Source of the DNA: Methanoregula sp. PtaB.Bin085
GTDB taxonomy: Archaea > Halobacteriota > Methanomicrobia > Methanomicrobiales > Methanospirillaceae
Assembly (NCBI RefSeq): GCF_002067035.1
Contig: NZ_MVQB01000027.1
Span: 186,001-250,000, forward strand
Reading direction: 5' to 3'
Length of the DNA: 64,000 nucleotides
This document shows, one piece after another, positions 17,226-27,731 of this stretch (within the stretch, counting starts at the first letter, position 1; each line of letters opens with the position of its first letter). Position numbers and translations under genes: made by a program. The notes below the pieces were generated by a model, which did not search any database, was not told the origin of the DNA, and saw only the letters and a list, made by a program, of their open reading frames with translations.

Positions 17226-18614
17226 TTACACCTTCTTTGCACCGGCTTTGAACTTCGGGTGGTACTTGTTGATCAGGTCGCGGTCGATACGGGTGAGCTG
17301 CTCAACCGGCAGTGTGGAGAGGAGGTCCCAGCCGAGGTTCAGCGTGTCCTCGATCGAGCGGTCCTCGTCATAGCCCTGCCGGACAAAGCGGTTCTCGAAG
17401 AGATCCGCGAACTCGAGGAGCAGGCGGTCACGCTCGGAGAGTGCATCCTTGCCAACGATAGCCACCAGGCCGCGGAGATCGTTGCCTTCCGCGTATCCCG
17501 CGTACATCTGGTCGGAGACCTTCTTGTGGTCCTCGCGGGTGTGCCCCTTGCCGATACCGAGGTTCATGAGTCGTGACAGTGAGGGCAGCACGTTGATGGG
17601 CGGGTAGATGCCCTTGCGGTGCAGCTCACGGTTGACCACGATCTGGCCTTCGGTAATGTACCCGGTCAGGTCGGGGATCGGGTGGGTGATATCGTCGCCG
17701 GGCATGGTCAGGATCGGGATCTGGGTAACGGAACCCTTCTGGCCCTTGATCATACCGGCACGCTCGTAGATGCAGGCAAGGTCCGTGTACATGTACCCGG
17801 GGTAACCGCGCCGGCCCGGAACTTCTTCACGGGCTGCACCGATCTGGCGGAGCGCTTCGCAGTAGTTGGTCATATCGGTCAGGATGACCAGCACGTGCAT
17901 ACCGAGCTCGAAGGCAAGGTACTCAGCGGTGGTCAGGGCGAGACGCGGGGTGATGATACGCTCGACGGCCGGGTCGTCCGCAAGGTTGAGGAAGACCACG
18001 GCACGCTCGAGTGCGCCCGTGCGCTCAAAGTCCTGCATGAAATAGTTCGCTTCTTCCTTGGTGATACCCATGGCAGCGAAGACTACGGCGAAACTCTCGG
18101 TCGAACCGGGCACTTTTGCCTGCCGGGCGATCTGCAGCGCAACATTGTTGTGCGGCAGACCTGCACCCGAGAAGATCGGGAGCTTCTGACCGCGAACAAG
18201 GGTGTTCGTGCCGTCGATCGTGGAGATACCGGTCTGGATGAAATCCGCCGGCATGCCGCGGGCGTACGGGTTGATGGCTGCACCGGTGATGTCGAGACGC
18301 TTCTCCGGGACGATCTCCGGACCGCCGTCGATGGGCTTTCCGCCACCGGACAGGATACGGCCGAGCATCTCGCGCCCGACGGGCATCTTGATAGTCTCAC
18401 CGGTGAAACGGACGCCGCTGTCTTTCCCGATACCGGTCGTGGTCTCGAAGATCTGGACGACTACGAGCTCGTCGCTCGTGTCCAGCACCTGGCCGCGCTT
18501 GATGGTCCCGTCGAAGAGGACGATGTTCACGAGTTCGCCGTAGGCGACAGGCTCGGTCTTCTCGACAAAGACGAGGGGACCGGCAATCTTGTTGATAGTC
18601 CTGTATTCCTTCAT
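17226..18614 (-). CDS. atpB: A-type ATP synthase subunit B
   Basis: This is the non-catalytic nucleotide-binding subunit of the A3B3 hexamer. The 462 residues begin [16 protein letters not shown] and include the degenerate P-loop region [20 protein letters not shown], where the catalytic GKT is absent as expected for B, and the conserved [14 protein letters not shown] segment. Its ATG overlaps the stop of atpA by four bases. Confidence 0.97.
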   Translation of the reverse strand: MKEYRTINKIAGPLVFVEKTEPVAYGELVNIVLFDGTIKRGQVLDTSDELVVVQIFETTTGIGKDSGVRFTGETIKMPVGREMLGRILSGGGKPIDGGPEIVPEKRLDITGAAINPYARGMPADFIQTGISTIDGTNTLVRGQKLPIFSGAGLPHNNVALQIARQAKVPGSTESFAVVFAAMGITKEEANYFMQDFERTGALERAVVFLNLADDPAVERIITPRLALTTAEYLAFELGMHVLVILTDMTNYCEALRQIGAAREEVPGRRGYPGYMYTDLACIYERAGMIKGQKGSVTQIPILTMPGDDITHPIPDLTGYITEGQIVVNRELHRKGIYPPINVLPSLSRLMNLGIGKGHTREDHKKVSDQMYAGYAEGNDLRGLVAIVGKDALSERDRLLLEFADLFENRFVRQGYDEDRSIEDTLNLGWDLLSTLPVEQLTRIDRDLINKYHPKFKAGAKKV

Positions 18615-20377
18615 GCTGCCGACCTCAGTGCGCTGAACTCGGTGTCCATCTGCTTCTCGATCTTCGCCAGTTCGGGCTTGTAGTCCTTGATGAACTTGAT
18701 CTGCGGCAGTTCGCCCTTGCTCTTGACAGCGTTGATCTGCGCCGGGCTGACGCCGGCCAGCTGGGCTGCGTAGGCAAGGTCTGCGAAGAGCTTGATCGCC
18801 TTCATCATGTCATACTGCTTGGTCATGTCACAGAACGTGTCGACCGAATCGTACGCGTTCTGCTGGAGGAAGATCTCGCGGATCATGCGGGCCACCTCGA
18901 TGGTGACCTGCTCGGCCTCGGGCAGGGCGTCGGAACCGACGAGCTGCACGATCTCCTGCAGTTCGGCTTCCTTCTGGAGAACCTCCATGGCCCACGACCG
19001 GATCTTGTTCCACTCGGGGGAGACCTCCTTGTCGTAGTAGCCCTGGAGCGCTTCGAGATAGAGCGAGTAGGAGTTGAGCCAGTTGATGGCCGGGAAGTGC
19101 CTGCGCTGGGAGAGCTTGGCGTCGAGCGCCCAGAATACCTTCACGATACGCAGGGTGTTCTGGGTGACCGGCTCCGAGAAGTCTCCGCCCGGCGGGGACA
19201 CTGCCCCGATGACCGAGACGGACCCGGGATCGCCGTTGAGGCTGGTGACCAGACCGGCCCGCTCGTAGAACTCCGAGAGGCGGGCGGCAAGGTATGCCGG
19301 GTACCCTTCCTCACCGGGCATCTCTTCGAGACGGCTGGAGATCTCACGCATGGCTTCTGCCCAGCGGGAGGTCGAGTCCGCCATCAGCGAGACGTCGTAG
19401 CCCATGTCACGGAAGTACTCCGCGATGGTGATACCGGTATACACGGATGCCTCACGGGCAGCCACCGGCATGTTGGAGGTGTTTGCAATCAGCACCGTCC
19501 GCTCCATGAGGGGCTTTCCGGACTTCGGGTCCTCGAGGTGCGGGAATTCCGTCAGAACTTCCGTCATCTCGTTGCCGCGTTCGCCACAGCCGATATAGAC
19601 CACGATCTCGGCATCCGACCACTTGGCCAGCTGCTGCTGGGTGACCGTCTTGCCGCTCCCGAACGGGCCGGGAATAGCGGCGGTACCGCCCTTCGCAATC
19701 GGGAAGAGGCCGTCGAGAATACGCTGACCGGTGATCAGCGGGATCGTCGGGTTCTTCTTCTCCTTCACGGGGCGCGGAACACGGACCGGCCAGCGCTGGA
19801 TCATGGGGAACTCCCTTCCATCCTCGAGTACGCAGACGGTTTCATCAACGGTGAAGTCCCCGCTCCTGATGACTTTGACCTTCCCCGCCTTCGCGTTCGG
19901 GGGGATCATGATCTTATGGACGATGTTGGTCTCCTGCACCTCACCGATGATGGTGCCCGGTTCGACCGTCTGGCCGACCTTGGCGATCGGCTTGAACGTC
20001 CACTTCTTCTCGTGGGAGAGCCCCGGGGCCGAGACGCCGCGTTCGATGAAGTTGCCCATTTTGTCGACGAGCACCGCGAGCGGGCGCTGGATCCCGTCAT
20101 AGATACTGGTCAGGAGGCCCGGACCGAGTTCCGCGGCAAGCGACAGCCCGGTGTTGGACACCGGCTCGCCCGGGCGGATACCCGAGGTATCCTCGTACAC
20201 CTGGATGATGACGTTCTCGCCCTGGATCTTGATGACTTCTCCCATCAGCTCTTCTTTGCCGACCTTCACCACATCGTACATGTGGGCGTCAAGGTTGACT
20301 GCCGTAACGACAGGGCCGGCGATTCTTTTGAGAACCCCTTGTTTTGCTTCTTTGGTCTTTTTCTCTTTTACTTCCAC
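18611..20377 (-). CDS. atpA: A-type ATP synthase catalytic subunit A
   Basis: This subunit makes or hydrolyses ATP. The P-loop GPFGSGKT is intact, with the non-homologous insertion of A-type enzymes before it ([18 protein letters not shown] region) and a Walker B-like [20 protein letters not shown] segment. The length of 588 residues is normal. The first dozen residues are Lys/Glu-rich and extend the usual N-terminus slightly. The start overlaps the end of atpF by 10 bases. Confidence 0.98.
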   Translation of the reverse strand: MEVKEKKTKEAKQGVLKRIAGPVVTAVNLDAHMYDVVKVGKEELMGEVIKIQGENVIIQVYEDTSGIRPGEPVSNTGLSLAAELGPGLLTSIYDGIQRPLAVLVDKMGNFIERGVSAPGLSHEKKWTFKPIAKVGQTVEPGTIIGEVQETNIVHKIMIPPNAKAGKVKVIRSGDFTVDETVCVLEDGREFPMIQRWPVRVPRPVKEKKNPTIPLITGQRILDGLFPIAKGGTAAIPGPFGSGKTVTQQQLAKWSDAEIVVYIGCGERGNEMTEVLTEFPHLEDPKSGKPLMERTVLIANTSNMPVAAREASVYTGITIAEYFRDMGYDVSLMADSTSRWAEAMREISSRLEEMPGEEGYPAYLAARLSEFYERAGLVTSLNGDPGSVSVIGAVSPPGGDFSEPVTQNTLRIVKVFWALDAKLSQRRHFPAINWLNSYSLYLEALQGYYDKEVSPEWNKIRSWAMEVLQKEAELQEIVQLVGSDALPEAEQVTIEVARMIREIFLQQNAYDSVDTFCDMTKQYDMMKAIKLFADLAYAAQLAGVSPAQINAVKSKGELPQIKFIKDYKPELAKIEKQMDTEFSALRSAA

Positions 20378-20673
20378 AGATCAACACCCACCGATCTCTT
20401 GATTTTCTCCCTCATGGAGAGCCCGCCTTCTTCGCCGCCGCCGATGGTGATGACGGTCGGTTTGACGGAATTATCCAGCGTTGCGCGGAGCTTCCGCGGG
20501 ACTTTTTCCATATCTCCCGAGTTCATGACCAGGATACCGACATCGGGATCCCGCAGCACGCCATTGATATGCTCAACGAGTTTCTCGTCGTTCTCCGCTG
20601 CATAGGTCTTCTGGATCCCTGCAAGCCGGAAGCCGAGGATGAACTCGCTGTTTCCGATAACTGCGATCTCCAT
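20368..20673 (-). CDS. atpF: A-type ATP synthase subunit F
   Basis: A small central-stalk subunit of 101 residues with a Rossmann-like fold, starting [20 protein letters not shown], a very typical F-subunit start, and containing [14 protein letters not shown]. It regulates coupling between stalk and head. It lies between atpC (one base upstream) and atpA (10-base overlap) in the operon. Confidence 0.93.
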   Translation of the reverse strand: MEIAVIGNSEFILGFRLAGIQKTYAAENDEKLVEHINGVLRDPDVGILVMNSGDMEKVPRKLRATLDNSVKPTVITIGGGEEGGLSMREKIKRSVGVDLWK

Positions 20674-20674
20674 G

Positions 20675-21730
20675 TTACATCACCAGGTAGTCCACGATCT
20701 TCTCCGACGGGAGTTTCGACTCCTTGCCCCGTGCCAGCGCACGCAGGTTGAAGACCTCGTACTTCTTCTTCTCGAGGTAGACGAGGATGGGGTGGATGGA
20801 GATGGGGTGGCGTTTTGACATCTTCTCCATCTGCTCCAGCTGAACCCGTGTCAGTCGGGTTTCCACGTCACGGATGGTCTTCTCCTCCCGGATCTCATCC
20901 AGGAGGGCCAGCAGGGCTTTCTGACGGTACAATCCCTTCAGCATATCGATAAACTCGCCCTGGTTTTTGATGGTGTTCAGGTTCGCAAAGTCGGTTGCCG
21001 AGAGTGCCCCGCCAGGGATATGCATCTCGCGGATATCCGCGTCGAGAGCATCGGCACGCAGCCGGAACAGGGTCTTCAGATTCTTGATATCGATGTCAAG
21101 CCTGATGAAATCAAGGAACAGGTTTCCTCCCTTGATCCCGCTCTCGGCTCCGGCGATAATCTCGGCATAGAACTGCTTGAACAGCTCATTCTCCATCCGG
21201 GAGAAGGATCCGCTCTCCTTTGCATAGGGATATTCCCGCGCCAGGACCGGGTACATATGATGGCCTTTCAAAGCCTCGATGACCCGTTCCGGGTTCTCCT
21301 CTCCAAGGAGGCGATCGAGGGCCTGCGTATCAAGACTCCCGGCGGGAACAAGGATCTCCTTGATCTTGCCGGTCTTCGCACCCTGCATCCTGCCCCTGAG
21401 GATGGTTAAGACATTCTGGATATCCCAGCGCCGGAGGTATGCCTGCGTGAACGTTTTTAATGTCCCCGGCGTAATCTCCTGGATCTTCTGGTATTCCTTT
21501 GCAAGGTTCCAGCTCAGGGCTACCTCAATCAGGTCGATTCCCTTAAAGGTCGTGCCGAGCTCGTCAATCTCCTGTTTGTATTCGGTTTCACCGATGATAC
21601 GGGTAATTTCGGGAAGGCCCATGTTGAGCATCCGCTGGTATTCCTCCCGCGGAATCAGCTTGGCTTTCCGTACCCGCATCCTGGTGCACACGTAGATGTA
21701 CGGTGCTGAGATACCTCTCATCCCAACCAT
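20675..21730 (-). CDS. atpC: A-type ATP synthase subunit C
   Basis: A V-ATPase d/AC39-type subunit that links the central stalk to the membrane c-ring. The 351-residue helical protein has the family segments [17 protein letters not shown] near the start, the [15 protein letters not shown] helix and [14 protein letters not shown]. It ends [13 protein letters not shown]. It is transcribed after atpE with a 12-base gap. Confidence 0.95.
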   Translation of the reverse strand: MVGMRGISAPYIYVCTRMRVRKAKLIPREEYQRMLNMGLPEITRIIGETEYKQEIDELGTTFKGIDLIEVALSWNLAKEYQKIQEITPGTLKTFTQAYLRRWDIQNVLTILRGRMQGAKTGKIKEILVPAGSLDTQALDRLLGEENPERVIEALKGHHMYPVLAREYPYAKESGSFSRMENELFKQFYAEIIAGAESGIKGGNLFLDFIRLDIDIKNLKTLFRLRADALDADIREMHIPGGALSATDFANLNTIKNQGEFIDMLKGLYRQKALLALLDEIREEKTIRDVETRLTRVQLEQMEKMSKRHPISIHPILVYLEKKKYEVFNLRALARGKESKLPSEKIVDYLVM

Positions 21731-21742
21731 ACGTGTACCTCC

Positions 21743-22393
21743 TTATCCAAACAGGATATCGGATGCATCTTTCAACCCGGATTCCCAGACTTTCGCAAGG
21801 ATTGTGCGATAACTGAGGTCTATCTGCAATGCTGCCCCTTCTCCTTCAACGACGATACCGCCGTCAATATCGACCGGTGTCCCGATCCGGAACTTCGCGA
21901 ACTCGGCATTGTCGGCGATGACGGCTTTAAGGGCAGCGACATCGCGGGCATTGCAGGATACGGTTCCGGCCGGGATCTCCTTTTTGGCATCGTTCAGGAG
22001 TTTTCTGATTGCTTCCCGGTGGAAGCTCTCGGGGAGGGCGACAATCTCCTTTCTCGTGGCCTCGTAGACCTGGTCAAGGAGTGCCTTCTGGGTGTTCAGG
22101 AGCTCACGCTTGACCAGCAGGTTTGCAGCCGAGACTTCCTGGCTGAGGATGTGGGAGGTCTGTTTCTGAACCTCATCATCTGCGCTCAGCTTGATCGCCT
22201 CAGCCCGCTTCCCGGCCTGCATGAGGATCTGGTCAGAATCGGCTTTGGCCTCGGCTTTGAGCTTTTCTGCTTCTTCCTTTGCCTTCTCACGGATATCCTT
22301 CACGAGCTTCTCAAGGCCGATGTTCGCATCCCCGGGGGTATGGACATGGCCGCAATTGGGGCACACTTCCTGTTCTTTCACAACGGATCCCAT
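21743..22393 (-). CDS. atpE: A-type ATP synthase subunit E with N-terminal zinc-ribbon-like motif
   Basis: The peripheral stalk subunit E pairs with H to hold the head static. The 216-residue product has the long charged helix typical of E (EKAKEEAEKLKAEAKADSDQ) and the conserved C-terminal globular domain (IDGGIVVEGEGAALQIDLSY). Unusually, the N-terminus carries CPNCGHVHTPGD, a CXXC plus two His pattern that could bind zinc and is not part of the usual E subunit. The start is ATG 22393, 13 bases after atpK; the longer open frame to 22555 is a shadow of atpK. Confidence 0.92.
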   Translation of the reverse strand: MGSVVKEQEVCPNCGHVHTPGDANIGLEKLVKDIREKAKEEAEKLKAEAKADSDQILMQAGKRAEAIKLSADDEVQKQTSHILSQEVSAANLLVKRELLNTQKALLDQVYEATRKEIVALPESFHREAIRKLLNDAKKEIPAGTVSCNARDVAALKAVIADNAEFAKFRIGTPVDIDGGIVVEGEGAALQIDLSYRTILAKVWESGLKDASDILFG

Positions 22394-22406
22394 TGTCTGC
22401 CTCGTG

Positions 22407-22676
22407 TTATACGAACAGGAGCAGGAGGGCGACGACCAGACCGAAGATGACGATGGTTTCCGGAATGACGGTGAAGAGCAGGGCGAGACCGAACATGTCC
22501 TTGTTCTCGGCAACGGCCCCGACGGCGGCTGAACCGATACCCATCTCGGCGACACCGGATCCGATACCGGTCAGGCCGACGGCGATACCCGCGCCCAGCG
22601 CTTTCATTCCCATCTGCGATGCTGCAATCTGTTCGACGGTCATTACATCAACTGCTGCTACAACTTCTGCTGCCAT
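22407..22676 (-). CDS. atpK: A-type ATP synthase subunit K (c-ring proteolipid)
   Basis: The membrane rotor subunit forms the ion-carrying ring. The 89-residue product has two transmembrane helices after a short leader. The first is rich in Gly (GAGIAVGLTGIGSGVAEMGI), and the second carries the ion-binding Glu in LLFTVIPETIVIFGLVV. The Glu-Thr pair is often seen in sodium-binding rings, but ion specificity cannot be decided here. It begins four bases after the end of atpI. Confidence 0.93.
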   Translation of the reverse strand: MAAEVVAAVDVMTVEQIAASQMGMKALGAGIAVGLTGIGSGVAEMGIGSAAVGAVAENKDMFGLALLFTVIPETIVIFGLVVALLLLFV

Positions 22677-22680
22677 TTTC

Positions 22681-24666
22681 TTATTCCTCCGTAAATCTGC
22701 GTTTTATCCCAAAGGGATTGTACCTGATGCCTCCACCCTTGTAGAACTTGGTGAAGAATTCGACATAATGCAAACGAATCGAGTGGAGCCCACCACCCAG
22801 GATACTCAGTGCGATGTTCAGGAGATGCCCGAACACGAAAACCACGATACCGGCAAGGATTCCGATTATGCTCAGGATCGTGAAATTCGCAAGCGCCGGG
22901 TTGATGAACATATCAAAGGTCATGTAGTTTACAACCATTGCGATTGCAACACCCGAGAGGCCGACCGCGACCAGACGGGCATACGAGAGCACGTGGGAAA
23001 CGATCGTGGGCAACTCGATCACTTCCAGGAAGTTCTCCCGTGCGATACAGATGATCCCGACCAGAAGAAGCACGATACCAACGACGTGGCCGATGGTAAC
23101 GCCGAATCCGAGACCCGGTACAGTCCACAGCACCGGAAGTCCCCTGAGGTCGGGCATAAGCGGGATCGCGGCGCTCGACCAGATGGCAAGGATGATACCC
23201 CACATCACGGCAAGCCAGCCGAAGTTCGCCATAACGGCAAGCGTGCGGTGGTGGCCGTGGTCCTGCGTAGCATGATTGTACATGCCGAGGATCCTGCCAA
23301 GTGTGAGGTGTACGATACCGATCCAGATGGAAAGGACCATCAGTTCCGGAATATTCGGCCCGTGACCCCCCTCCTCTGCCATCAGGTGGCGGGAGTAGAG
23401 CAGGGGTTTCCAGCCGGGAATCGCGAATCCCAGAAACTCGCTGTAAATAAAACCAAAGATAATTGTAGAGATGCTGGCATTCCGGAGAACCGCGAGCATC
23501 TGCCCGCCGGCCTCTCCTTTCAAAAATTTCCTCAGCCCGAATGCCATGGCAAGGAATATCAGACCGTATCCGACATCTCCCACGATCAATCCGAAGAAGA
23601 TCGGAAACACGATTGAAACCATCAGGGTAGGGTCCACTTCCGTGTACCTGGGCCGGGAGTAGACGTCCATGAGTACCTGTGTCGGCCGGGCAAAGTCCGG
23701 GTTATCATACTCAACCGGAACCGAATCCTGTTCGGGATCGATCGGGACGACTGTGATGAAGATCTTCCCTTCCGTCACATGGGTGAGGGAATTCGTCACA
23801 TCCCTGACCTTGTCTGCAGGTACCCAGCCTTCCGCAACAAAGGTCTGTTTTGTTGTCGCGAAACGGAGGGGTGCCTCCGACTGGTCGACTTCAGCTTTTA
23901 AGAGTTCTTCGCAGGCAACGAGGAACCCTGCGTGTTTCTTTTTCACATCCTCAAGCTGCGTGCTGATCTCCAAGATCTCTTTCCTTGTGGCGGTAATCTC
24001 GCCCTGATAAAACTCGATCCGCCCCCTGGCAGAGCCCGATTCATTGGGAACAGGCACCGACTGGAACCCGGCCTCCTGCAGGGTCTTTTCCACCTCGCTC
24101 TTCCGGTCGGACGGATAGACCATGACAAGGAACCTCTTCTCCTTCCCCTGCGAGAGATACTTCTCGTGGGGGACGGAGAGCACAAAATCGCGGGATACAT
24201 AACCGGCAATGGTGGTGAATCTCTTGTAACCGTGATACAGATTCAGGTCAACCGGTATGTCTGAAAACGGGGTGAGCTCGTGGATCTTCTGTTCGAGTTC
24301 CTTCTCCCGTGCATCGAGTTTTGAGCGCCTGACCGTCAGCTCCTCGACTTCCCGCTCCAGGAGCGGGAGTTCCCGTTCGATCCTTGCCTGCAGCTCGTCC
24401 ATGGAACAGGACGGACCTTTCTCAACGTCATCTGCACTGAGCGAGATGGCATTGGTAATCGCACGGATCTTGATGAGATCCGCGGACTTTTCGCTTGCAC
24501 CGGAAAGAGGCGTACCTATCTTAAAGCCCTCGTAGCCTTCCGCCCCGACATCGACATACTCCTCGATGTGGAACAGGTTATGGCGGTACAGTTCCGCAAT
24601 AACCGGGGCCATCTGGTCCCGCGAGGCTGCGATGAGAAGCCGGCTCATCTGCTTAGGCTTTAACAT
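22681..24666 (-). CDS. atpI: A-type ATP synthase subunit I
   Basis: The 661-residue stator subunit contains the ion half-channels. Residues about 1-345 form a cytoplasmic helical arm (IERELPLLEREVEELTVRRS). The C-terminal half has about seven to eight transmembrane helices, with family motifs FPIFFGLIVGDVGYGL and the SYARLVAVGLSGVAIAMVVN stretch that carries the key Arg. It overlaps atpH by 14 bases. Confidence 0.96.
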   Translation of the reverse strand: MLKPKQMSRLLIAASRDQMAPVIAELYRHNLFHIEEYVDVGAEGYEGFKIGTPLSGASEKSADLIKIRAITNAISLSADDVEKGPSCSMDELQARIERELPLLEREVEELTVRRSKLDAREKELEQKIHELTPFSDIPVDLNLYHGYKRFTTIAGYVSRDFVLSVPHEKYLSQGKEKRFLVMVYPSDRKSEVEKTLQEAGFQSVPVPNESGSARGRIEFYQGEITATRKEILEISTQLEDVKKKHAGFLVACEELLKAEVDQSEAPLRFATTKQTFVAEGWVPADKVRDVTNSLTHVTEGKIFITVVPIDPEQDSVPVEYDNPDFARPTQVLMDVYSRPRYTEVDPTLMVSIVFPIFFGLIVGDVGYGLIFLAMAFGLRKFLKGEAGGQMLAVLRNASISTIIFGFIYSEFLGFAIPGWKPLLYSRHLMAEEGGHGPNIPELMVLSIWIGIVHLTLGRILGMYNHATQDHGHHRTLAVMANFGWLAVMWGIILAIWSSAAIPLMPDLRGLPVLWTVPGLGFGVTIGHVVGIVLLLVGIICIARENFLEVIELPTIVSHVLSYARLVAVGLSGVAIAMVVNYMTFDMFINPALANFTILSIIGILAGIVVFVFGHLLNIALSILGGGLHSIRLHYVEFFTKFYKGGGIRYNPFGIKRRFTEE

Positions 24667-24982
24667 GCAGCTGCTCCTTAAACCGCAAAACCAGCAGCTG
24701 CACTGCCTTTGGAAGGTTCTGTTCGCCCTTCACTCTCAGTGTCGCTGCGCGCTGATTGCCGCTTTTAATGATTTCAGCGTGCTTAAGTGCTGCCTGGTGC
24801 CGTGCTTCTTCCAGTTTCAGCTTTTTGTACTGTTCTGCATTGCTCTGCGCCTTGGATACCAGGTTATCAGCCTCGAGCTCGGCCTGAGAATGCCGTTGCT
24901 TCTTCTCTTCCTGAGCCCTGCTGATGGTGGACTGGTACTCTTCTTCAGCCTTTTTTATGTTTTTTAAGACCTCAGTCTTCAT
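24653..24982 (-). CDS. atpH: A-type ATP synthase subunit H
   Basis: The first gene of the operon encodes a 109-residue, nearly all-helical peripheral stalk subunit (EVLKNIKKAEEEYQSTISRA). It shows heptad-like spacing and many Lys, Glu and Gln, as expected for the right-handed coiled coil it forms with subunit E. The upstream gap to 25107 (about 125 bases) should hold the operon promoter; sequence at about 25021-25035 is AT-rich, but I cannot fix a TATA box with confidence. Confidence 0.9.
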   Translation of the reverse strand: MKTEVLKNIKKAEEEYQSTISRAQEEKKQRHSQAELEADNLVSKAQSNAEQYKKLKLEEARHQAALKHAEIIKSGNQRAATLRVKGEQNLPKAVQLLVLRFKEQLHVKA

Positions 24983-25107
24983 CCAACCCTCCTCTCACGG
25001 CAAGTACAATACTTGGGAAAAATGGGATATATGCGTTGTTATTTCGCGCCGACGTCGGTATGCACCGGGAACATAATACGATGTTCCGGGTATCGTGTTG
25101 CGGATTT

Positions 25108-25581
25108 TTATGAAAAACGGGTATGTATGCTCATCTGTATCCGGCGTACGGCTGCCTTCTGAGGGAGGTGCAGGATTTCCACATCGTGCCCATCCCCGTT
25201 CAGCACCATTCCGGCCAGCTCATCGCTCGAGCAGATCAGATGCTGCTCGGGATGGGTGCCCCTGCGGATAGAGCAGCTGGTATGGATCTCCGGGGCAACC
25301 GATACGACGCGGGACATCCTGCGCGAACCCGGGTGATCCTTTGGCAGCACGAGAAGCGGCACATGGTATTTTCTGACGAGCTCCATCAGCATCAGCGCCG
25401 GCTCAACCGGCCCCCCTTCGGGTGCGGAGACCGCGATGATATCGCCGGGCATCACGCCCTGGCAGATTTCATCCTGAGATGTCTCTATGCACAGGGAGAA
25501 TTTTTCAGTGGCCGTCCCGATAAGGAGGAACGAATGGTCTCCCTGAATCAGCAGGAAGTCGTCCTGGAGGGAATACTTCAT
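25108..25581 (-). CDS. Conserved-looking protein of unknown function
   Basis: The 157-residue soluble product has alternating strand/helix sequence (FLLIQGDHSFLLIGTA; PGDIIAVSAPEGGPVEPALM; YHVPLLVLPKDHPGSRRM). It does not match a family I know. Its ATG overlaps the stop of the upstream zinc-ribbon gene by four bases, so the two are translationally coupled and may form a complex. No membrane segment is seen. Confidence 0.7.
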   Translation of the reverse strand: MKYSLQDDFLLIQGDHSFLLIGTATEKFSLCIETSQDEICQGVMPGDIIAVSAPEGGPVEPALMLMELVRKYHVPLLVLPKDHPGSRRMSRVVSVAPEIHTSCSIRRGTHPEQHLICSSDELAGMVLNGDGHDVEILHLPQKAAVRRIQMSIHTRFS

Positions 25582-25733
25582 GCTGCCGAAACGTCTTCAG
25601 ACTGGCAGCTGGGACAGACGGGCTTCCTGCCTACGCCCTTGAACTTCTCGCCGCATTCATTGCACCGGTAGTCCTTCCCCTTCACCCGGTCCGGGGGAAG
25701 GTCGATATCAACCGGCCCGCCAACTGTGCACAT
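25578..25733 (-). CDS. Small zinc-ribbon protein, 51 residues
   Basis: The short frame from ATG 25733 encodes a product with two cysteine knuckles, CNECGEKF near residue 24 and CPSCQSED near residue 40, a classic zinc-ribbon spacing. An acidic/hydrophobic lead (VGGPVDIDLPPDRVKGKDYR) precedes them. It overlaps the following gene by ATGA. Such tiny ribbons often bind RNA or partner proteins; the function here is unknown. Confidence 0.72.
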   Translation of the reverse strand: MCTVGGPVDIDLPPDRVKGKDYRCNECGEKFKGVGRKPVCPSCQSEDVSAA

Positions 25734-25796
25734 GTATTGTGTACCTCATAACGACATCCTCGCTTTATTGATTTAACACTATCTCAGCGGGACGTT

Positions 25797-27731
25797 TCAC
25801 ACGACGAGGACGAAGTTGAATGCTATCAGCGCGATGATCAGCAGGATGCAGGAATGCTTGACGCCCGCTGCAAGCGATGACTCCCCCATCTGTCCGGCAA
25901 TGAGCCCGGAAAAGATGGCCTGGACAAGGCAGGCATGGTACAGGAGCCTGCTGAAGGTCATGATGGGGATCGATCCGATGCCGGAGAGTGCGCCCGTGGC
26001 CGGGAGCCCCTGGGTGGAAATATTCGCAAGGACCGGCAGGAACTGCGTGGTCAGTACGCCCACAACGAACAGGAAGACGAAGAACGAGAGGTACACGATC
26101 GCCGTGTAAATGAACATCTCGGAGAGGCGCTCCTTTTTGAGGATCTCGGTCATCTTGGCATCGCTCGATGCGATGGAGAGGACCTCGCCGATCTGCCCGC
26201 TCATCTCGCTTGCCTTGGTGATCAGGGTAACTGTTCGTGCAATGGAGGGGGTGCTGACCCGCTCCTCGAAACGCATCAGCGCCTCGGTGAAGTTGGCGCC
26301 CCATTCCATGTCCCGCTTGATCCGCCGGATCTCGTAGCTGAGCAGCCCGAGATTGGTATTCACCATGATGGCGATGGCCTGTGCTATGGTGAGGCCTACC
26401 TGGTTGATACCCGCCATCCGCTCGAGGAAATCCGGGATGAGCGCCTGGATGCCAAGAACCTTGCGGGACCAGATCTCGTAGAAGACGGCGTACGGGATGA
26501 GGATCATGAGGAGCGCGATAACGATGTGATCGTCGACGACCGTTATGTACGTCTCGATATCTGCGTAATGCGGGGCTCTCAGGAACACGATGATGATGTA
26601 GATCAGCGCAACCGGGACGGTGACGTAAAGGGTATGGTTGGCGTTCGAGATGAAGCTCTCCAGCGGGTGCTTCAGGTGGTATACAAGGTTCCGGAGCTGG
26701 TCGTACTTCTTCAGCTGCTCAAAAAGGGTATCCTCGCCCGTCTTTTTGACAATGGTGACATCGGAGAATGTGTGGAGCCACTTGGTCCTGACATACCGTT
26801 CGGTCTTCTCGGTCTTGATGGAGATGAGATCGATTAAGAGGATGAAGACGAGCGAACCGATAGGCAGCACGAGGTAGGTGACCAGCGCCAGCTGTATCAC
26901 GGCAGAACCGCCCATCATCCCCATGACCACCATGATGATGATCAGGAAAAGGGGGCCCGCGACAAACAGGGTCACATAGGATTCGGCAACAATGGAGAGC
27001 ACATTCAGGAACTGCCGCTGCTCGAACCGGGCTTCCTCCTGGTACAGGCGCACCCGCATCGAGAGGAACTCGGCCATGTCCCCGCCGCTCTCAATCACGG
27101 AGAGGAGGTCTTCGAGGAAATCCTTGAGCTTTTCCGAGGGGGTGGTCTCAGAGAGGTGACGGATTGCCGAGACCACGTCATACCCGAAGAACTCCGCGTC
27201 CCGTACGATCTGCCTGAACTCAAGGGCAACCTCGCCATAGACATTCGCCCGGTCGGAGAGCGAGACGAAGATCGTCATCAGCTGGGCGCCGCCCCGGCGC
27301 ATCGCGTACATGTAGGCAACAGCATTGTGCAGTGTCAGGTTGATCTTGATCTTCCGGTTGTTCTTCTCGAGAGCTGGCAGCCGCAGGAGAACGGCATACC
27401 CGATGAACGTACCGGCAATGAAAGATGCAAGAACGACGATGACCTGCATGTACTGCGATGGATACACGGTCTGGAAAAAGACCGGCATCTGGATATCAAA
27501 CACGTTGTAGATGCCCGCCCGGGTTGTCAGTGCCTGGACGCTGAGATAGGCACTTGCAACAAAACCAAGAACGGCAAAGACGATCCCGGTAAGGACGGCG
27601 ATCTTTGCCGAGCGCCAGAGGTACTGGTCAAGGGTCATCCCGCTCCTTGCAGATACCATGTCCGCATGGAGGCTGTGGTAACGGAGCGGATCGCGTTTTA
27701 CCCATTTCAGGAAATGATCCCGTATTTTCAT
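25797..27731 (-). CDS. Type IV pilus/Tad-like membrane platform protein (T2SF domain)
   Basis: The 644-residue product has two type II secretion F domains with several transmembrane helices each. N-terminal helices lie around residues 45-68 and 92-115, with further groups near residues 245-300, 360-410 and at the C-terminus. The soluble parts resemble archaeal pilus platform proteins (LKDFLEDLLSVIESGGDMAE; ITKASEMSGQIGEVL). It would anchor the pilus assembly ATPase encoded just upstream (four-base overlap). No pilin or prepilin peptidase gene lies in the window, so the assembled structure is unknown. Confidence 0.9.
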   Translation of the reverse strand: MKIRDHFLKWVKRDPLRYHSLHADMVSARSGMTLDQYLWRSAKIAVLTGIVFAVLGFVASAYLSVQALTTRAGIYNVFDIQMPVFFQTVYPSQYMQVIVVLASFIAGTFIGYAVLLRLPALEKNNRKIKINLTLHNAVAYMYAMRRGGAQLMTIFVSLSDRANVYGEVALEFRQIVRDAEFFGYDVVSAIRHLSETTPSEKLKDFLEDLLSVIESGGDMAEFLSMRVRLYQEEARFEQRQFLNVLSIVAESYVTLFVAGPLFLIIIMVVMGMMGGSAVIQLALVTYLVLPIGSLVFILLIDLISIKTEKTERYVRTKWLHTFSDVTIVKKTGEDTLFEQLKKYDQLRNLVYHLKHPLESFISNANHTLYVTVPVALIYIIIVFLRAPHYADIETYITVVDDHIVIALLMILIPYAVFYEIWSRKVLGIQALIPDFLERMAGINQVGLTIAQAIAIMVNTNLGLLSYEIRRIKRDMEWGANFTEALMRFEERVSTPSIARTVTLITKASEMSGQIGEVLSIASSDAKMTEILKKERLSEMFIYTAIVYLSFFVFLFVVGVLTTQFLPVLANISTQGLPATGALSGIGSIPIMTFSRLLYHACLVQAIFSGLIAGQMGESSLAAGVKHSCILLIIALIAFNFVLVV

